A stretch of DNA of 64,000 nt from JANQQC01 sp965262255. GTDB taxonomy: Bacteria; Pseudomonadota; Alphaproteobacteria; Caulobacterales; Hyphomonadaceae. Positions 8,952 through 18,300 of this stretch are shown piece after piece (positions within the stretch are counted from its first letter, which is position 1; every line of letters starts with the position of its first letter). The DNA lies in assembly GCA_965262255.1 (NCBI GenBank), contig OZ253505.1:434001-498000 (forward strand). Direction: 5' to 3'. The notes below the pieces were generated by a model that was not told the DNA's origin, made no database searches, and was given only the letters and a program-made list of their open reading frames with translations. The translations under genes and the position numbers were made by a program.

Positions 8952-9548
8952 ATGGACGGAATGAGACTAAATACGATTCTTGGAACTTTGCTCGCGACCG
9001 TGCTTGTTGCATTGGCGCTCGCGAACCTGTCGGATATGATTTTTCCGAAGTCGTCGTATGTCAAACATCATGGCGACGAACACCATGATGAAACTTTGAA
9101 CGAATCAATTGCAAAAAAGTATTCTTACTACGTCAATGTTGTCGAATCCGGCGGTTCTGGAGCGGCGCCTGAGGTGGTCTTCGATTTAGGCTTAGCACTT
9201 GCTTCCGCCGACATTGCGAAAGGCGAACGATCCTTCATTAGCAAGTGTGTAACGTGCCATACTATCGAACGCGGAGGAGCAAATGGAACTGGACCAAACT
9301 TGTACAATATTGTAGGCGCGAAGTTTCGACACATTAGCGAGTTTAACTACTCTCGTGCGTTGATGGGGAAAGACGAGGCTTGGACATATGAGAATCTTAA
9401 TGACTGGCTCAAAAACCCAAGTGCATATATTCGGGGGACTTCGATGTCCTTCGCAGGTCTCAGGAGAGACGACGAGAGAGCAAACATGATCGCTTATCTT
9501 GCTTCAATGTCACCAGGAGCACCTCAGGTACCAAAACCAATGCAGTAA
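8952..9548 (+). CDS. Membrane-anchored class I cytochrome c (CycM-like)
   Basis: A 198-residue cytochrome anchored by one N-terminal membrane helix (residues ~8-28) and facing the periplasm. The heme motif CVTCH is at residues 99-103, followed by GTGPNLYNIVG and later GTSMSFAGLRRDDERANMIAYL, where a methionine supplies the sixth ligand. This is the CycM/mitochondrial cytochrome c552 type that feeds a terminal oxidase in alphaproteobacteria. I chose the ATG at 8952 because GAGGAG sits ten bases upstream; a TTG at 8919 is open in frame but lacks a ribosome binding site. The helix begins right after the ATG, supporting the choice. Confidence 0.9.
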   Translation: MDGMRLNTILGTLLATVLVALALANLSDMIFPKSSYVKHHGDEHHDETLNESIAKKYSYYVNVVESGGSGAAPEVVFDLGLALASADIAKGERSFISKCVTCHTIERGGANGTGPNLYNIVGAKFRHISEFNYSRALMGKDEAWTYENLNDWLKNPSAYIRGTSMSFAGLRRDDERANMIAYLASMSPGAPQVPKPMQ

Positions 9549-9647
9549 GAGGTCACGACTTATAAACTCAGATTTTCCGCCTCGTTTTGTCAGATGACAT
9601 TTTTTATAGATTTACCCTGTCAACCCAACGGATAGCTTAGATCATGG

Positions 9648-10451
9648 TTATATCTTTATTCGGATTACGCCGGTCGGAAACCCATCAGTTTGAGCTATTC
9701 TTGTAACAGCACTGCTAAGTGACTCTTCTACTACCGCCATATGTTTAGCCGACGCGTGAATAATCGTTCTTTTGTCGATCACGATTGCGACATGGCCTTT
9801 CCAAAAAATTAGATCGTTTCGCTCAAGATCGATCGTCTCTGACCATTCCAACTTTTGCTCGCTCGACGCGAACTGCATATCAGTATCTCTCAGAAGCAAA
9901 ACGTTGCAAGCTTCAAAAGCTTGTTGCACGAGACCAGAACAATCAATTCCTCGACTGTCACGGCCACCCCATTGGTACGGTGCATTCAAATATTTTTTTG
10001 CAACTTCGACAGGGTCATGAGAATAGCAGTCTAATTTCTCGTAGTGTTGCTTCGAAATCCAGCCTACTTCAGGGCAAAAACCAAACTCACTCTCCTCCCT
10101 GCCAATTTGGGTTAAGACTCCGAAACTAAGTGACTTAATTGGTCGTGACTTTAGATCTGGTAGCTGATATGAAACCGCTAGTCTAGCGGTAATCTTTGAG
10201 TTAGGTTCGCCAACATTAGAAGACAATGCTTCCTTATCCAACCAGCCGACATAGTTATCCCGAATCAACTGAACAAGAAACAGATTTGTTGAAGTCTGGT
10301 ACGCGATTACTGTCTCTCCAAGTAAAACCTGAGTCGCAATTGAAGAATCAGGTCTTTCCGAAACGTACACATTTGAGTATTCAGCAGTAACTTGATATTT
10401 CCGCCCAGTTCCGGCTGGCTTTCTTAACCTGCGGTCATTGTCAAAACTCAT
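9648..10451 (-). CDS. NlpC/P60 family cell-wall hydrolase with SH3 domains
   Basis: A 267-residue cysteine peptidase of the NlpC/P60 family, likely cleaving peptide stems of peptidoglycan. The N-terminal ~135 residues look like two bacterial SH3-like domains. The catalytic domain has Cys171 in IDCSGLVQQAF, His220 in WKGHVAIVID, and a further His in TIIHAS. The order and spacing fit the dipeptidyl-peptidase VI-like group. There is no signal peptide, so it may act on imported muropeptides. It lies 209 bp downstream of the M17 aminopeptidase on the same strand; that pair recurs in alphaproteobacteria and suggests shared peptide recycling. Confidence 0.9.
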   Translation of the reverse strand: MSFDNDRRLRKPAGTGRKYQVTAEYSNVYVSERPDSSIATQVLLGETVIAYQTSTNLFLVQLIRDNYVGWLDKEALSSNVGEPNSKITARLAVSYQLPDLKSRPIKSLSFGVLTQIGREESEFGFCPEVGWISKQHYEKLDCYSHDPVEVAKKYLNAPYQWGGRDSRGIDCSGLVQQAFEACNVLLLRDTDMQFASSEQKLEWSETIDLERNDLIFWKGHVAIVIDKRTIIHASAKHMAVVEESLSSAVTRIAQTDGFPTGVIRIKI

Positions 10452-10660
10452 TGTTGATACTCTGGTTACGATTAATTGAGCGTAAGTTTCAGAATCGAGA
10501 AAAAAAGAGGTTTCAGCTCTTTTCTTAACAAATCTAACTTACATAACGGTTTCTAGTATTAAATTTGGTTACGTAAAGAATACCTTAGCATAGACTAAAA
10601 CAAACTTCTTATTCTCCTCACGGCCAGTCAATTTGATGTTGTTTCGTACCCGAAAGAACG

Positions 10661-12028
10661 CTATTTCCTATATCGTTCTTTCAACATTAACCATACAGCT
10701 CGAAGTCCACAGGCTGCACCCCCACTTGGGCGATTATATTTTTTCTTGCGCCAAGCCCAGATATCAAAATGTATCCAACTTGATGTGTCAACAAACTTTT
10801 GCAGAAAAAGTGCTGCTGTTATCGAACCCGCAAATTGGCTGCCGGCATTCACCATGTCGGCAACATGACTTTTGAGTTCATTAATGTAGGGTTGCCAGAG
10901 CGGCATTCGCCAAACCGGATCACCCGTCTTCTTAGCACACTGAGTTAGATGCTGAGCTAGATCTTCATCATCCGTATAAAAAGGCGCTAAATCTGCTCCT
11001 AGCGCGATCCGCGCTGCCCCTGTCAAGGTAGCGAAATCAATCAATAAGTCGGGGGAATGCTGACATCCTAGATGCAATGAGTCAGCCAAAATTAATCTTC
11101 CTTCTGCGTCAGTGTTGTCAATCTCGACAGTAACTCCTTTTGCGCTTCTGATAACGTCTCCTGGTCGAAAAGAGTATGTTGAAATTGCATTCTCCACAGC
11201 AGGAACTATTAGTCTTAGTTTTACAGGCAATTTGGATTCCATAACGAGTCGCGCAAGCGCTAGAACATGGGCACTCCCTCCCATATCTTTCTTCATGTTG
11301 CGCATTCCAACCGCTGTCTTCAAATCTAACCCGCCCGTATCAAAAGTCACTCCTTTACCAACAAGCACGAGTTGCGGTAGAGAATCAGCTCCCCATTCCA
11401 GCTCTAACACTCTCGGTTCTTCACTCGCGGCCTTACCGACGGCAAAAACTAATGGAAATTGGGCTAAAAGGTCATCACCGCGTGTAACTGTCAGTTTAGC
11501 GCTAAATTGTTCGGCCAACTGAGTAATTTCGTCTTCTATGTGTGACGGTCCCATATCGTTAGCGGGCGTATTTACGAGGTCTCTAAGCCAAGCGATGGCC
11601 TTGGCTTCGTTCAAGGCATCTCTGTACTCCGACTCAGAGCTGATTAACAAGCGCGGAACTTCACTAGGTTCATTACGGTAACGATCGAAACGGTAAGCTC
11701 CGTCTGCCCATCCCGCGATTGTCCAATCGGGCTTCCAACTTGCGGGAGTCGCGACAAGATTATAATCTCCGGCCGGCAACTGTGCACTGGCATAAGCTAA
11801 CGTTAATGAATCAGATCCGTCTCCCAGTCCAGCTAACACTATGTCTGATTGATCTTCGTTGCCCGGATAAACAATAACTTGCCCAGCCTCTCCCTTGAAC
11901 TTTTGCGACAAAGCAAAATTTATAACTTCAGATGCAAGTTCCTTGTATCGCCTTTGCTCCCAATCGATCTGAGAGAACGCATACAACAGCGAAGGATTTT
12001 CTGAGGAAGTTGTGAAGGCCGATAGCAT
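10661..12028 (-). CDS. Leucyl aminopeptidase family (M17) protein
   Basis: A 455-residue cytosolic metalloaminopeptidase that releases N-terminal residues from peptides using two metal ions. The metal- and substrate-binding motif VGKGVTFDTGG (lysine near residue 225) and the signature NTDAEGRLIL (near residue 303) are both intact, as are TLTGAARIALG and the C-terminal DIWAWRKKKYNRPSGG. Length is slightly under the ~480-500 of E. coli PepA, as usual for the alphaproteobacterial subgroup. ATG at 12028 follows a weak GAGA ribosome site. The gene lies between rpmJ and the NlpC/P60 gene on the same strand. Confidence 0.92.
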   Translation of the reverse strand: MLSAFTTSSENPSLLYAFSQIDWEQRRYKELASEVINFALSQKFKGEAGQVIVYPGNEDQSDIVLAGLGDGSDSLTLAYASAQLPAGDYNLVATPASWKPDWTIAGWADGAYRFDRYRNEPSEVPRLLISSESEYRDALNEAKAIAWLRDLVNTPANDMGPSHIEDEITQLAEQFSAKLTVTRGDDLLAQFPLVFAVGKAASEEPRVLELEWGADSLPQLVLVGKGVTFDTGGLDLKTAVGMRNMKKDMGGSAHVLALARLVMESKLPVKLRLIVPAVENAISTYSFRPGDVIRSAKGVTVEIDNTDAEGRLILADSLHLGCQHSPDLLIDFATLTGAARIALGADLAPFYTDDEDLAQHLTQCAKKTGDPVWRMPLWQPYINELKSHVADMVNAGSQFAGSITAALFLQKFVDTSSWIHFDIWAWRKKKYNRPSGGAACGLRAVWLMLKERYRK

Positions 12029-12223
12029 TGCCGTCTCTCGCGATTTCGCGTTTTAGTCGAGTCTAAACACTGTAAGGCAATTCAATAACTTAGCGTACTA
12101 GTTTTAACACTTATGACATTCAGTGTATTCGCTAGATGGGACTCTATAGAAGGTTGTCTAAAAGTCCTATTGTTTTTCTCGAAACCTAAAGTATTCTGTT
12201 TTAGACTTTTCTTAAATGCGACC

Positions 12224-12349
12224 CTAGGCCTGCTTTGCTTTGAAGCGTGCATCAACCTTATTGATAACAAAAACTCGCCCCTTACGACGGACGACTTTAC
12301 AAGAACGGTGACGTTCTTTCAATGCTTTTAAAGATGAACGGACTTTCAT
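12224..12349 (-). CDS. rpmJ: 50S ribosomal protein L36 (41-aa type)
   Basis: A 41-codon gene. Translation begins MKVRSSLKALKERHRSCKV, continues VRRKGRVFVINKVDARF and ends KAKQA. This is the C-minus type of L36 used by many alphaproteobacteria, which keeps only part of the zinc-binding set. It binds 23S rRNA in the large subunit. ATG at 12349 has AAGG upstream. It is divergent from the lytic transglycosylase, whose start is 40 bp away, so the two promoters must overlap. Confidence 0.95.
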   Translation of the reverse strand: MKVRSSLKALKERHRSCKVVRRKGRVFVINKVDARFKAKQA

Positions 12350-12388
12350 GGTGAAAACCTTGATTATTAATGATGATAGTGCGAATAT

Positions 12389-13768
12389 ATGCATCCTCCT
12401 ATAATGTCAAGACTGAACTGGCCAGATATGCCTAATTTCGCTTATAACTCGTCAAATTTTGCACGGACTGTCGCACTTGCAACGCTAGGAGCGCTTGCAA
12501 TTCATTTGTCAGCATGCACTTCCGATAACACGAATACTGCTACGAAATCGGTGATTTTTGACCGTATGGATATCGTTCCGTACGACTTCCAATTTGCCCC
12601 GGCGGGAGAACCTCGACTTGAGGAATGGCGAAAAGAATTTGCGCAACGAGTCGTCGAATCGGGTAGATCTCCTGAGTTTGTAAAACTCGTATTGGATGGT
12701 ATCTCACCTATTGATCGCTACCTGTTCCCAAAGAAAGCTGGAATAGGTACAGGGATCGAAGATCAACTTGAATTTGCGACACCCATTTGGGAGTATGTTG
12801 CGAAACTCGCCAACAAGACACGGCGTCGGATCGGAAAAACTAAACTCACGCAACATGAGGAGTTGTTTGACGGCCTTGAGGAAAGATTTGGAGTCAATCG
12901 CGAAGTATTAATAAGTATTTGGGGGATGGAGACAAATTTCGGAACGTTTATCGGATCTGAGGACGCGGCAAATGTTCTTGCTAATATGGCAGCTGAAGGA
13001 AGACGGCGCAAACTTGCGGAGTCGGAACTAATTGCGGTTATAAAACTACTAGAATTAGGACTTGTTAAACGCGAGGACTTAATATCGGGTTGGGCGGGCG
13101 CGATGGGGCAAACACAGTTTATGCCTTCTTCAGTACTAGCCTACGCTGTCGATTTCGATGAAGACGGAAAGTTGGATATTTGGAAGAACCCGGCGGATGC
13201 CCTAGCATCTGCGGCTAGATATCTTGCCCAGTACAATTACGAATTCGATAAACCGTGGGGGGTTGAGGTTGACATACAATCCGATTTCGACTTTTCGCTC
13301 GCCAACGGTTCATTTCACAATCTAGATTATTGGAACACATACGGGGTCAAAAACATCGATGGTAGTGTGCTCAATTTAACTGATGAAGCGGGAACAGCAC
13401 GTCTATGGTTACCTGCGGGAGCAACAGGTCCAAAATTTTTGTTATTCAAAAATTTTAACGTATTCATGAAGTATAACCGTTCAGAGAGTTATGCGTTTTC
13501 TGTCGGTTTACTTTCCAATCATATTGCGGGGCTACCAGACATTAAGGGTAAATGGCCTACGGATATCCGCCCACTTTCTGTGGCAGGCATAAAACGATTA
13601 CAAAATGCTCTTGCCACACTGGGGTATTACCCATTCGGCATAGACGGCATTGCTGGCCGGGGAACAAAAGCCGGAATACAAAAGTTTCAGAAAGAAAATG
13701 GATTGCTTGCCGACGGATACCCAACAATTGAAGTTCTCGCACGCCTCGAAGAAGCCTCTAATCAGTGA
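12389..13768 (+). CDS. Lytic murein transglycosylase (MltB family) with peptidoglycan-binding domain
   Basis: A periplasmic enzyme cleaving the glycan strand of peptidoglycan to form 1,6-anhydro ends. Catalytic Glu181 sits in SIWGMETNFGTF, followed by SGWAGAMGQTQFMPSS and AARYLAQYNY, all typical of SLT family 3 (MltB). The last ~60 residues (IKRLQNALATLGYYPFGIDG onward) form a PG_binding_1 domain. The N-terminus carries a hydrophobic stretch ending LSAC, a possible lipobox. Three in-frame ATGs (12389, 12404, 12428) are possible starts and none has a strong ribosome binding site. The one at 12428 gives the shortest conventional signal peptide. The 3' end overlaps the convergent MFS gene by 7 bp. 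Confidence 0.9.
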   Translation: MHPPIMSRLNWPDMPNFAYNSSNFARTVALATLGALAIHLSACTSDNTNTATKSVIFDRMDIVPYDFQFAPAGEPRLEEWRKEFAQRVVESGRSPEFVKLVLDGISPIDRYLFPKKAGIGTGIEDQLEFATPIWEYVAKLANKTRRRIGKTKLTQHEELFDGLEERFGVNREVLISIWGMETNFGTFIGSEDAANVLANMAAEGRRRKLAESELIAVIKLLELGLVKREDLISGWAGAMGQTQFMPSSVLAYAVDFDEDGKLDIWKNPADALASAARYLAQYNYEFDKPWGVEVDIQSDFDFSLANGSFHNLDYWNTYGVKNIDGSVLNLTDEAGTARLWLPAGATGPKFLLFKNFNVFMKYNRSESYAFSVGLLSNHIAGLPDIKGKWPTDIRPLSVAGIKRLQNALATLGYYPFGIDGIAGRGTKAGIQKFQKENGLLADGYPTIEVLARLEEASNQ

Positions 13769-15060
13769 TGCGGATTGTCTGATTTGAGTACTAACGCAGC
13801 GAAAATACTCATGAAAACCAATAATCCCGCCACTAGAGCAAACGGAATCCATACATTTACGTATTGGTAGACCGCTAATCCAAAAATTGGTGTTACGACA
13901 AATCCTAGGCCATTGGCCGACACGATTAATCCTGCAACATTTCCCTGTAACCGAGGCGTAACTGCGAGTGATGCGCCGCTCGAAAATCCAGGTCGAACCA
14001 AACCTTGCCCTAAGCCAATCAGGAAGTATGAAACTAAAAGGACAGAATAGGATCCTTCCCCAGCCGGAATTATCATTAAAGCCCCGATCGCCATCGGGAT
14101 CGGCCCGTAAATCATTAATGTTCTTGCCGAAGCATGAAGTTTCGGAATTAGAACTAGTTGCGAAAGTAATGTTCCCATCGCGCCAAAAGTAAAGGCGGGT
14201 CCGGTAAACTGAACGGCTTCTGGACCAGTCACGCCCATCTTATCCATAACTGCAAACGAAAACGTTTGAATGATCACACCAGTCGCTACTGATAGAACAA
14301 CTGCATATATTAGGTATGGCGCAACTTTCCATGATCTCCACAATCCTTTAGCTTCATCTTTCTCTGTCAACCCAAAATTTGTAGCATCCGTTTTAGGTTT
14401 TCTGTTTTCTGGTAGCTGAGTAAAAAGCAAGAATGACATTAATCCTGCTAAAAGCATTGCGATTATTACAGGTGAGACGATTCCAAATCGTGGAAACAAA
14501 TACGTGAACGCTCCGACCAATGCCGCTGCAAACAACGGTCCAACTATTGTGCCTACCGTAAAACCTGCCGTTAGAGAAGAAATCTCTGTAGTTCTTTCTT
14601 CTGGGTGAGTTCTATCTGCAACGTATGCTTGCGCGGCTGGGTAAGATGCTGAGCCTACCACGCCGAAAAATGCTCTTGAAAGTGCTAAGCACACAAAAAT
14701 AAAAACGAGTCCTTGCAGTATGTTGGCAAGTGCAAGAATTGCTGTCAAACCAAATAGTCCCATAGATAGCGAGTATCCTCCTAACCCCATACCAGCAACC
14801 CTACGTCTGCCCCATTGATTACTGAGTCTGCCCCAAACCGGACTACTCATTGACCAACAAAGGGCTGAAAAAGAAAAGATTGCGCCGGCAGTCCAGTCGG
14901 GCATATTTAGTTCGCGAATCAACGGAGGAAGCACGGCAGATATGAGCATGGTATTGCCCGCGCCGATTGCTAGTAAAGAAAAAAACAACAGTCGGAATGC
15001 TTCTTTCCGATCGGGTTGTTCGATATAGGGGTCGAAATTTTCGTTCGAGTCAGACATCAA
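13762..15060 (-). CDS. MFS transporter, multidrug/tetracycline-type
   Basis: A 432-residue polytopic inner-membrane transporter with about twelve hydrophobic segments. The loop after segment 2 reads WGRLSNQWGRRRVAGMG, the major facilitator motif A (GRxxDxxGRRxxL type), and a second half-motif pattern recurs mid-protein. The general layout resembles TetA/drug-efflux members. The substrate cannot be told from the sequence. No regulator gene is adjacent. It stands alone between the convergent transglycosylase and the first giant autotransporter. Confidence 0.85.
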   Translation of the reverse strand: MMSDSNENFDPYIEQPDRKEAFRLLFFSLLAIGAGNTMLISAVLPPLIRELNMPDWTAGAIFSFSALCWSMSSPVWGRLSNQWGRRRVAGMGLGGYSLSMGLFGLTAILALANILQGLVFIFVCLALSRAFFGVVGSASYPAAQAYVADRTHPEERTTEISSLTAGFTVGTIVGPLFAAALVGAFTYLFPRFGIVSPVIIAMLLAGLMSFLLFTQLPENRKPKTDATNFGLTEKDEAKGLWRSWKVAPYLIYAVVLSVATGVIIQTFSFAVMDKMGVTGPEAVQFTGPAFTFGAMGTLLSQLVLIPKLHASARTLMIYGPIPMAIGALMIIPAGEGSYSVLLVSYFLIGLGQGLVRPGFSSGASLAVTPRLQGNVAGLIVSANGLGFVVTPIFGLAVYQYVNVWIPFALVAGLLVFMSIFAALVLKSDNPHH

Positions 15061-15213
15061 TAATTAATGTTACTTGGAAATTCTTATTGATTCGCTCGCT
15101 GGCGAATCTGTATTCAAAATAGTTGTTACGTTTCGAACTAAAGTTCGCTCAAGATTATTACATTCCAATTAACCAGAATGAATTCAGATCAACCACATTA
15201 GGGTTTTTCACAA

Positions 15214-15237
15214 AACAGACTGATTCTCTAGTCTGTT
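15214..15237 (-). terminator. Possible rho-independent terminator of the first autotransporter gene
   Basis: An 8-bp inverted repeat (AACAGACT / AGTCTGTT) with an 8-base loop. On the minus strand it is followed by TTTTGTG. It lies 75 bp past the stop of the leftward autotransporter gene. The stem is A/T-rich, so termination may be weak. Confidence 0.45.
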
Positions 15238-15311
15238 GTTACGCAAAATCTATATTCCGAATAGTCAAGCAAATTTTGACAAATTAAGGTTAAGCCTAAC
15301 TAGTCGATAGA

Positions 15312-18300
15312 CTACCAAGACCATCGCATGCCAGTAGAGAAGTTAGTTGAAGATCTCTCCCCGTCGCCACCCTCGATAGAGGTTCTATATCCTGCTTGCA
15401 TAAATAAAGTTGCGTTCTCGTCTACGTTAATTGAACCTCCAAAGTTCAGTTCTACCTCTGTTGACCCAACGGTATCAAAAACAGTCTCATCATCGTAGGC
15501 CACGTTCCATTCATTGAAGGCATCATAAAAGAAGTTGGCGAGGACGAAACCTGAATAGCGTTTATCGTGGTATTCAGCACCCATACCGATTCGTGCTGTT
15601 AGTCCTCCGTCAGCACCGAAAGCGACTTTTTGGCTTTGTTCTGTTACAAAATCATCGGTATCTACCTGCCCCCAAGCGACCTGACCATGCGATACGAGTG
15701 CTACTTGATCATTAACTCTATATCTTTGTCCGAGTTCCATGCTAAAGACCATCGCCGTCGATTCGACTCCATTCATCAATAATCCGAGGGTCGGAGTCGG
15801 GAAGTTGGCATTGATGGTGTTGTATTGCGCTTGAATATCTACATAAGCTCCGTTGATGTTGTAGTAGGTCGCCGTTGCTCCGATACCATAGCCCGTCGCT
15901 GTCATGGTTCCGCCAACTCTAAACTCATCAATTTTTACACCGGCTTTTACTTCATTGTATTGCGAGGTAATGCCGTAAACCCAACTACCGCCTTCTACGG
16001 GCACCTCAGCAAAATCGTAACCGAGCTGAAAACCCGTAGCATCGGAGTCGTATTCTGCGCGTTCGTTCTGGGCGTTTCCGTAAGCAAAGTTTCCATTGAT
16101 TAATCGCGACCAACCGCCTCTCGTCGACGTTTCTCCTTCATCTCCAACAAAGTATCGATCCGTTCGACGTTGGTGTAAACTCGGTGCGCGAGCAAATCCG
16201 TCAAAAAAGGCTATCGGAGCAACTAACAACGTTGGAGCCGCGATGGACTTTCCTATTAAATTGAATGTCTTGTTATTTGCATTAAAATTCAATAAATACT
16301 GATAACTGCCTGAAATAACCGAACCATTATGAAGTTGGAAGTTGGAGGCATTCACCGTTCCACCAACTCTCACAACTTGAATGTTGTTCTGTTGTCCTGT
16401 TCCAAATCTTTGCGAAATATCGGTCACTCGTATTGTCGTCGTTCCTGTTACATTTCCTGTAACTCTTAGCGTATCTACACGTCCTGAAAACAAATCTGCA
16501 TCGATTTGAACAGTGCCACCACCGTCCATATTGCCAGAGATCACTAAAGAATCATCAGCAACTGAGTCCACCATCATTATGGTGCCAGTAATACTGAAAT
16601 CGTCCGCCGTTAGCGTTCGAGCTCCGTTGATTGTGACTGTTGCGAAGTCTTTGATGTTGAACTGCTCGAAGTTGTTAAACTGCGCCGAGGTTATATCAAA
16701 CGTGCCTCGATTGAAGTTGAAGACATCTTTCGACACATCCACTGACACACCTTCATTGGTTGTCTCTTCGCCGCCATCAAATATCACCGCTCCCAACGTT
16801 CCGCCATCAAACGATACTATGTCAACTCCCCGTCCTAAACGGACATTCCCTGAAATCCGTCCGCCTTCGTTAATCGTGACTGTAGAACTCCCATCACCCG
16901 TTTCTATTGCAACACCACTCGCGGCTCTGACAACGGCCCCGCTATTAAGAGTTATATTGGTTATTCGACCGTCCGAGGTTGCCATTATCCCTCGACCTGA
17001 ACCCGAACCTCCTACTACCTCAGAAGCGACAACTATACTTATCGTTCCACTTGCCACCGCATCGTCTCCGCTTGGCCCCGCTAACGTCGCTTCAATACCG
17101 TGTTCGTTGGCATCACTCGCAGCTACTCTGCCACTCGCGCGAATGGTAATGTTTGCATCACCTGCGTGTTCGGCTTTGATTGCCGAGAGTTTGCCGGTAA
17201 CCGCAGCCGTAGATATCGTTATGTCCCCCAAATTCGCACTCAACGTGACATCTATTCCGTGATTTCCTTTTCCTACGACATCCCCCGTAGTCGTAACTCG
17301 AGTCGTAGTGCCTGACGCATTGTTGACAACCTGAACCCCGAATGTCTCACCTGTTGCCCCCGAAGCCGTAACCGATACTGCACCTGCTCCGGATACATTC
17401 TCAGCATGGATACCGAAACTGGTATTGCCGACCACATTCCCGGTGGCAACCACGGTGGTTGTTCCACTTCCGTCATTATCTGCAATTATTCCGCTTATCG
17501 CTCCAGTAACCGAGCCTGCCGTAACCGATAAGTTCGTTCCTGAAGCCGATAGATGGGCATGAATCCCGTGATCGGCCGACCCTGTGCCATTACCCGTGAC
17601 ACTACCTGAATCCGTTAACGTTAAGTCTCCTGTTCCGAGATGAACGGCCTTAATACCTGTATGTCCGGTCGCTCCCGTTGTGCTGACCGTTAAGCCGGTC
17701 GTGCTGGCCTTGCTATCGACATTAATACCGTCACCGGCTGAGGCCGTAACCAGACCTGTCGCTGCCACAGAAGTAGCCCCACTACCTTCGTTGACGACGA
17801 TCACACCACCACTAACACCTGTTACTCCGGCAGCACTAACCGTTAAATCGGTTCCCGTCGCTCCGTTGTGGGCATTAATGCCTATGCCTTCTGTTCCACT
17901 CCCCGTGACCTGACCAGTCGATGCTATCGACAGATTTTCTGTTCCTACATTCCTTACATCTATTCCACTTGCTCCGCTTGACGTAGCACTACCTATCCCA
18001 ACGCTTACTCCTCCTGAACGGGTCGCACTAACATAGATTGCGGCACCCGTCTCACTTGCAACACTGCCCGTCCCCGAGATCGTTACCGATGAATCCGTCG
18101 CGTCGACAAAATGTATTCCACTCGTCGTTCCACTGACTGCTCCATTCACCGTTAAACTTGTCGCTCCTGCCGCCGACAACGTCATTACGTGAATCCCGTG
18201 CGTTCCCGATATCGAAGCCCCGGATGCAACTGTTACACTTACATCTCCCGTTCCGGTCGTGTTATCAATATATAAACCTTTCATTTCAGCACTGATCGTC

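Noticed and set aside
8822..9064. 80-codon minus-strand ORF over the cytochrome c start
   Set aside because: It is antisense to the signal anchor of a secure gene and has no features of its own.
9590..9616. Terminator after cytochrome c (TGTC-AGAT-GACA followed by T-run)
   Set aside because: The stem is only four to five base pairs of weak pairing, too short to call with confidence.
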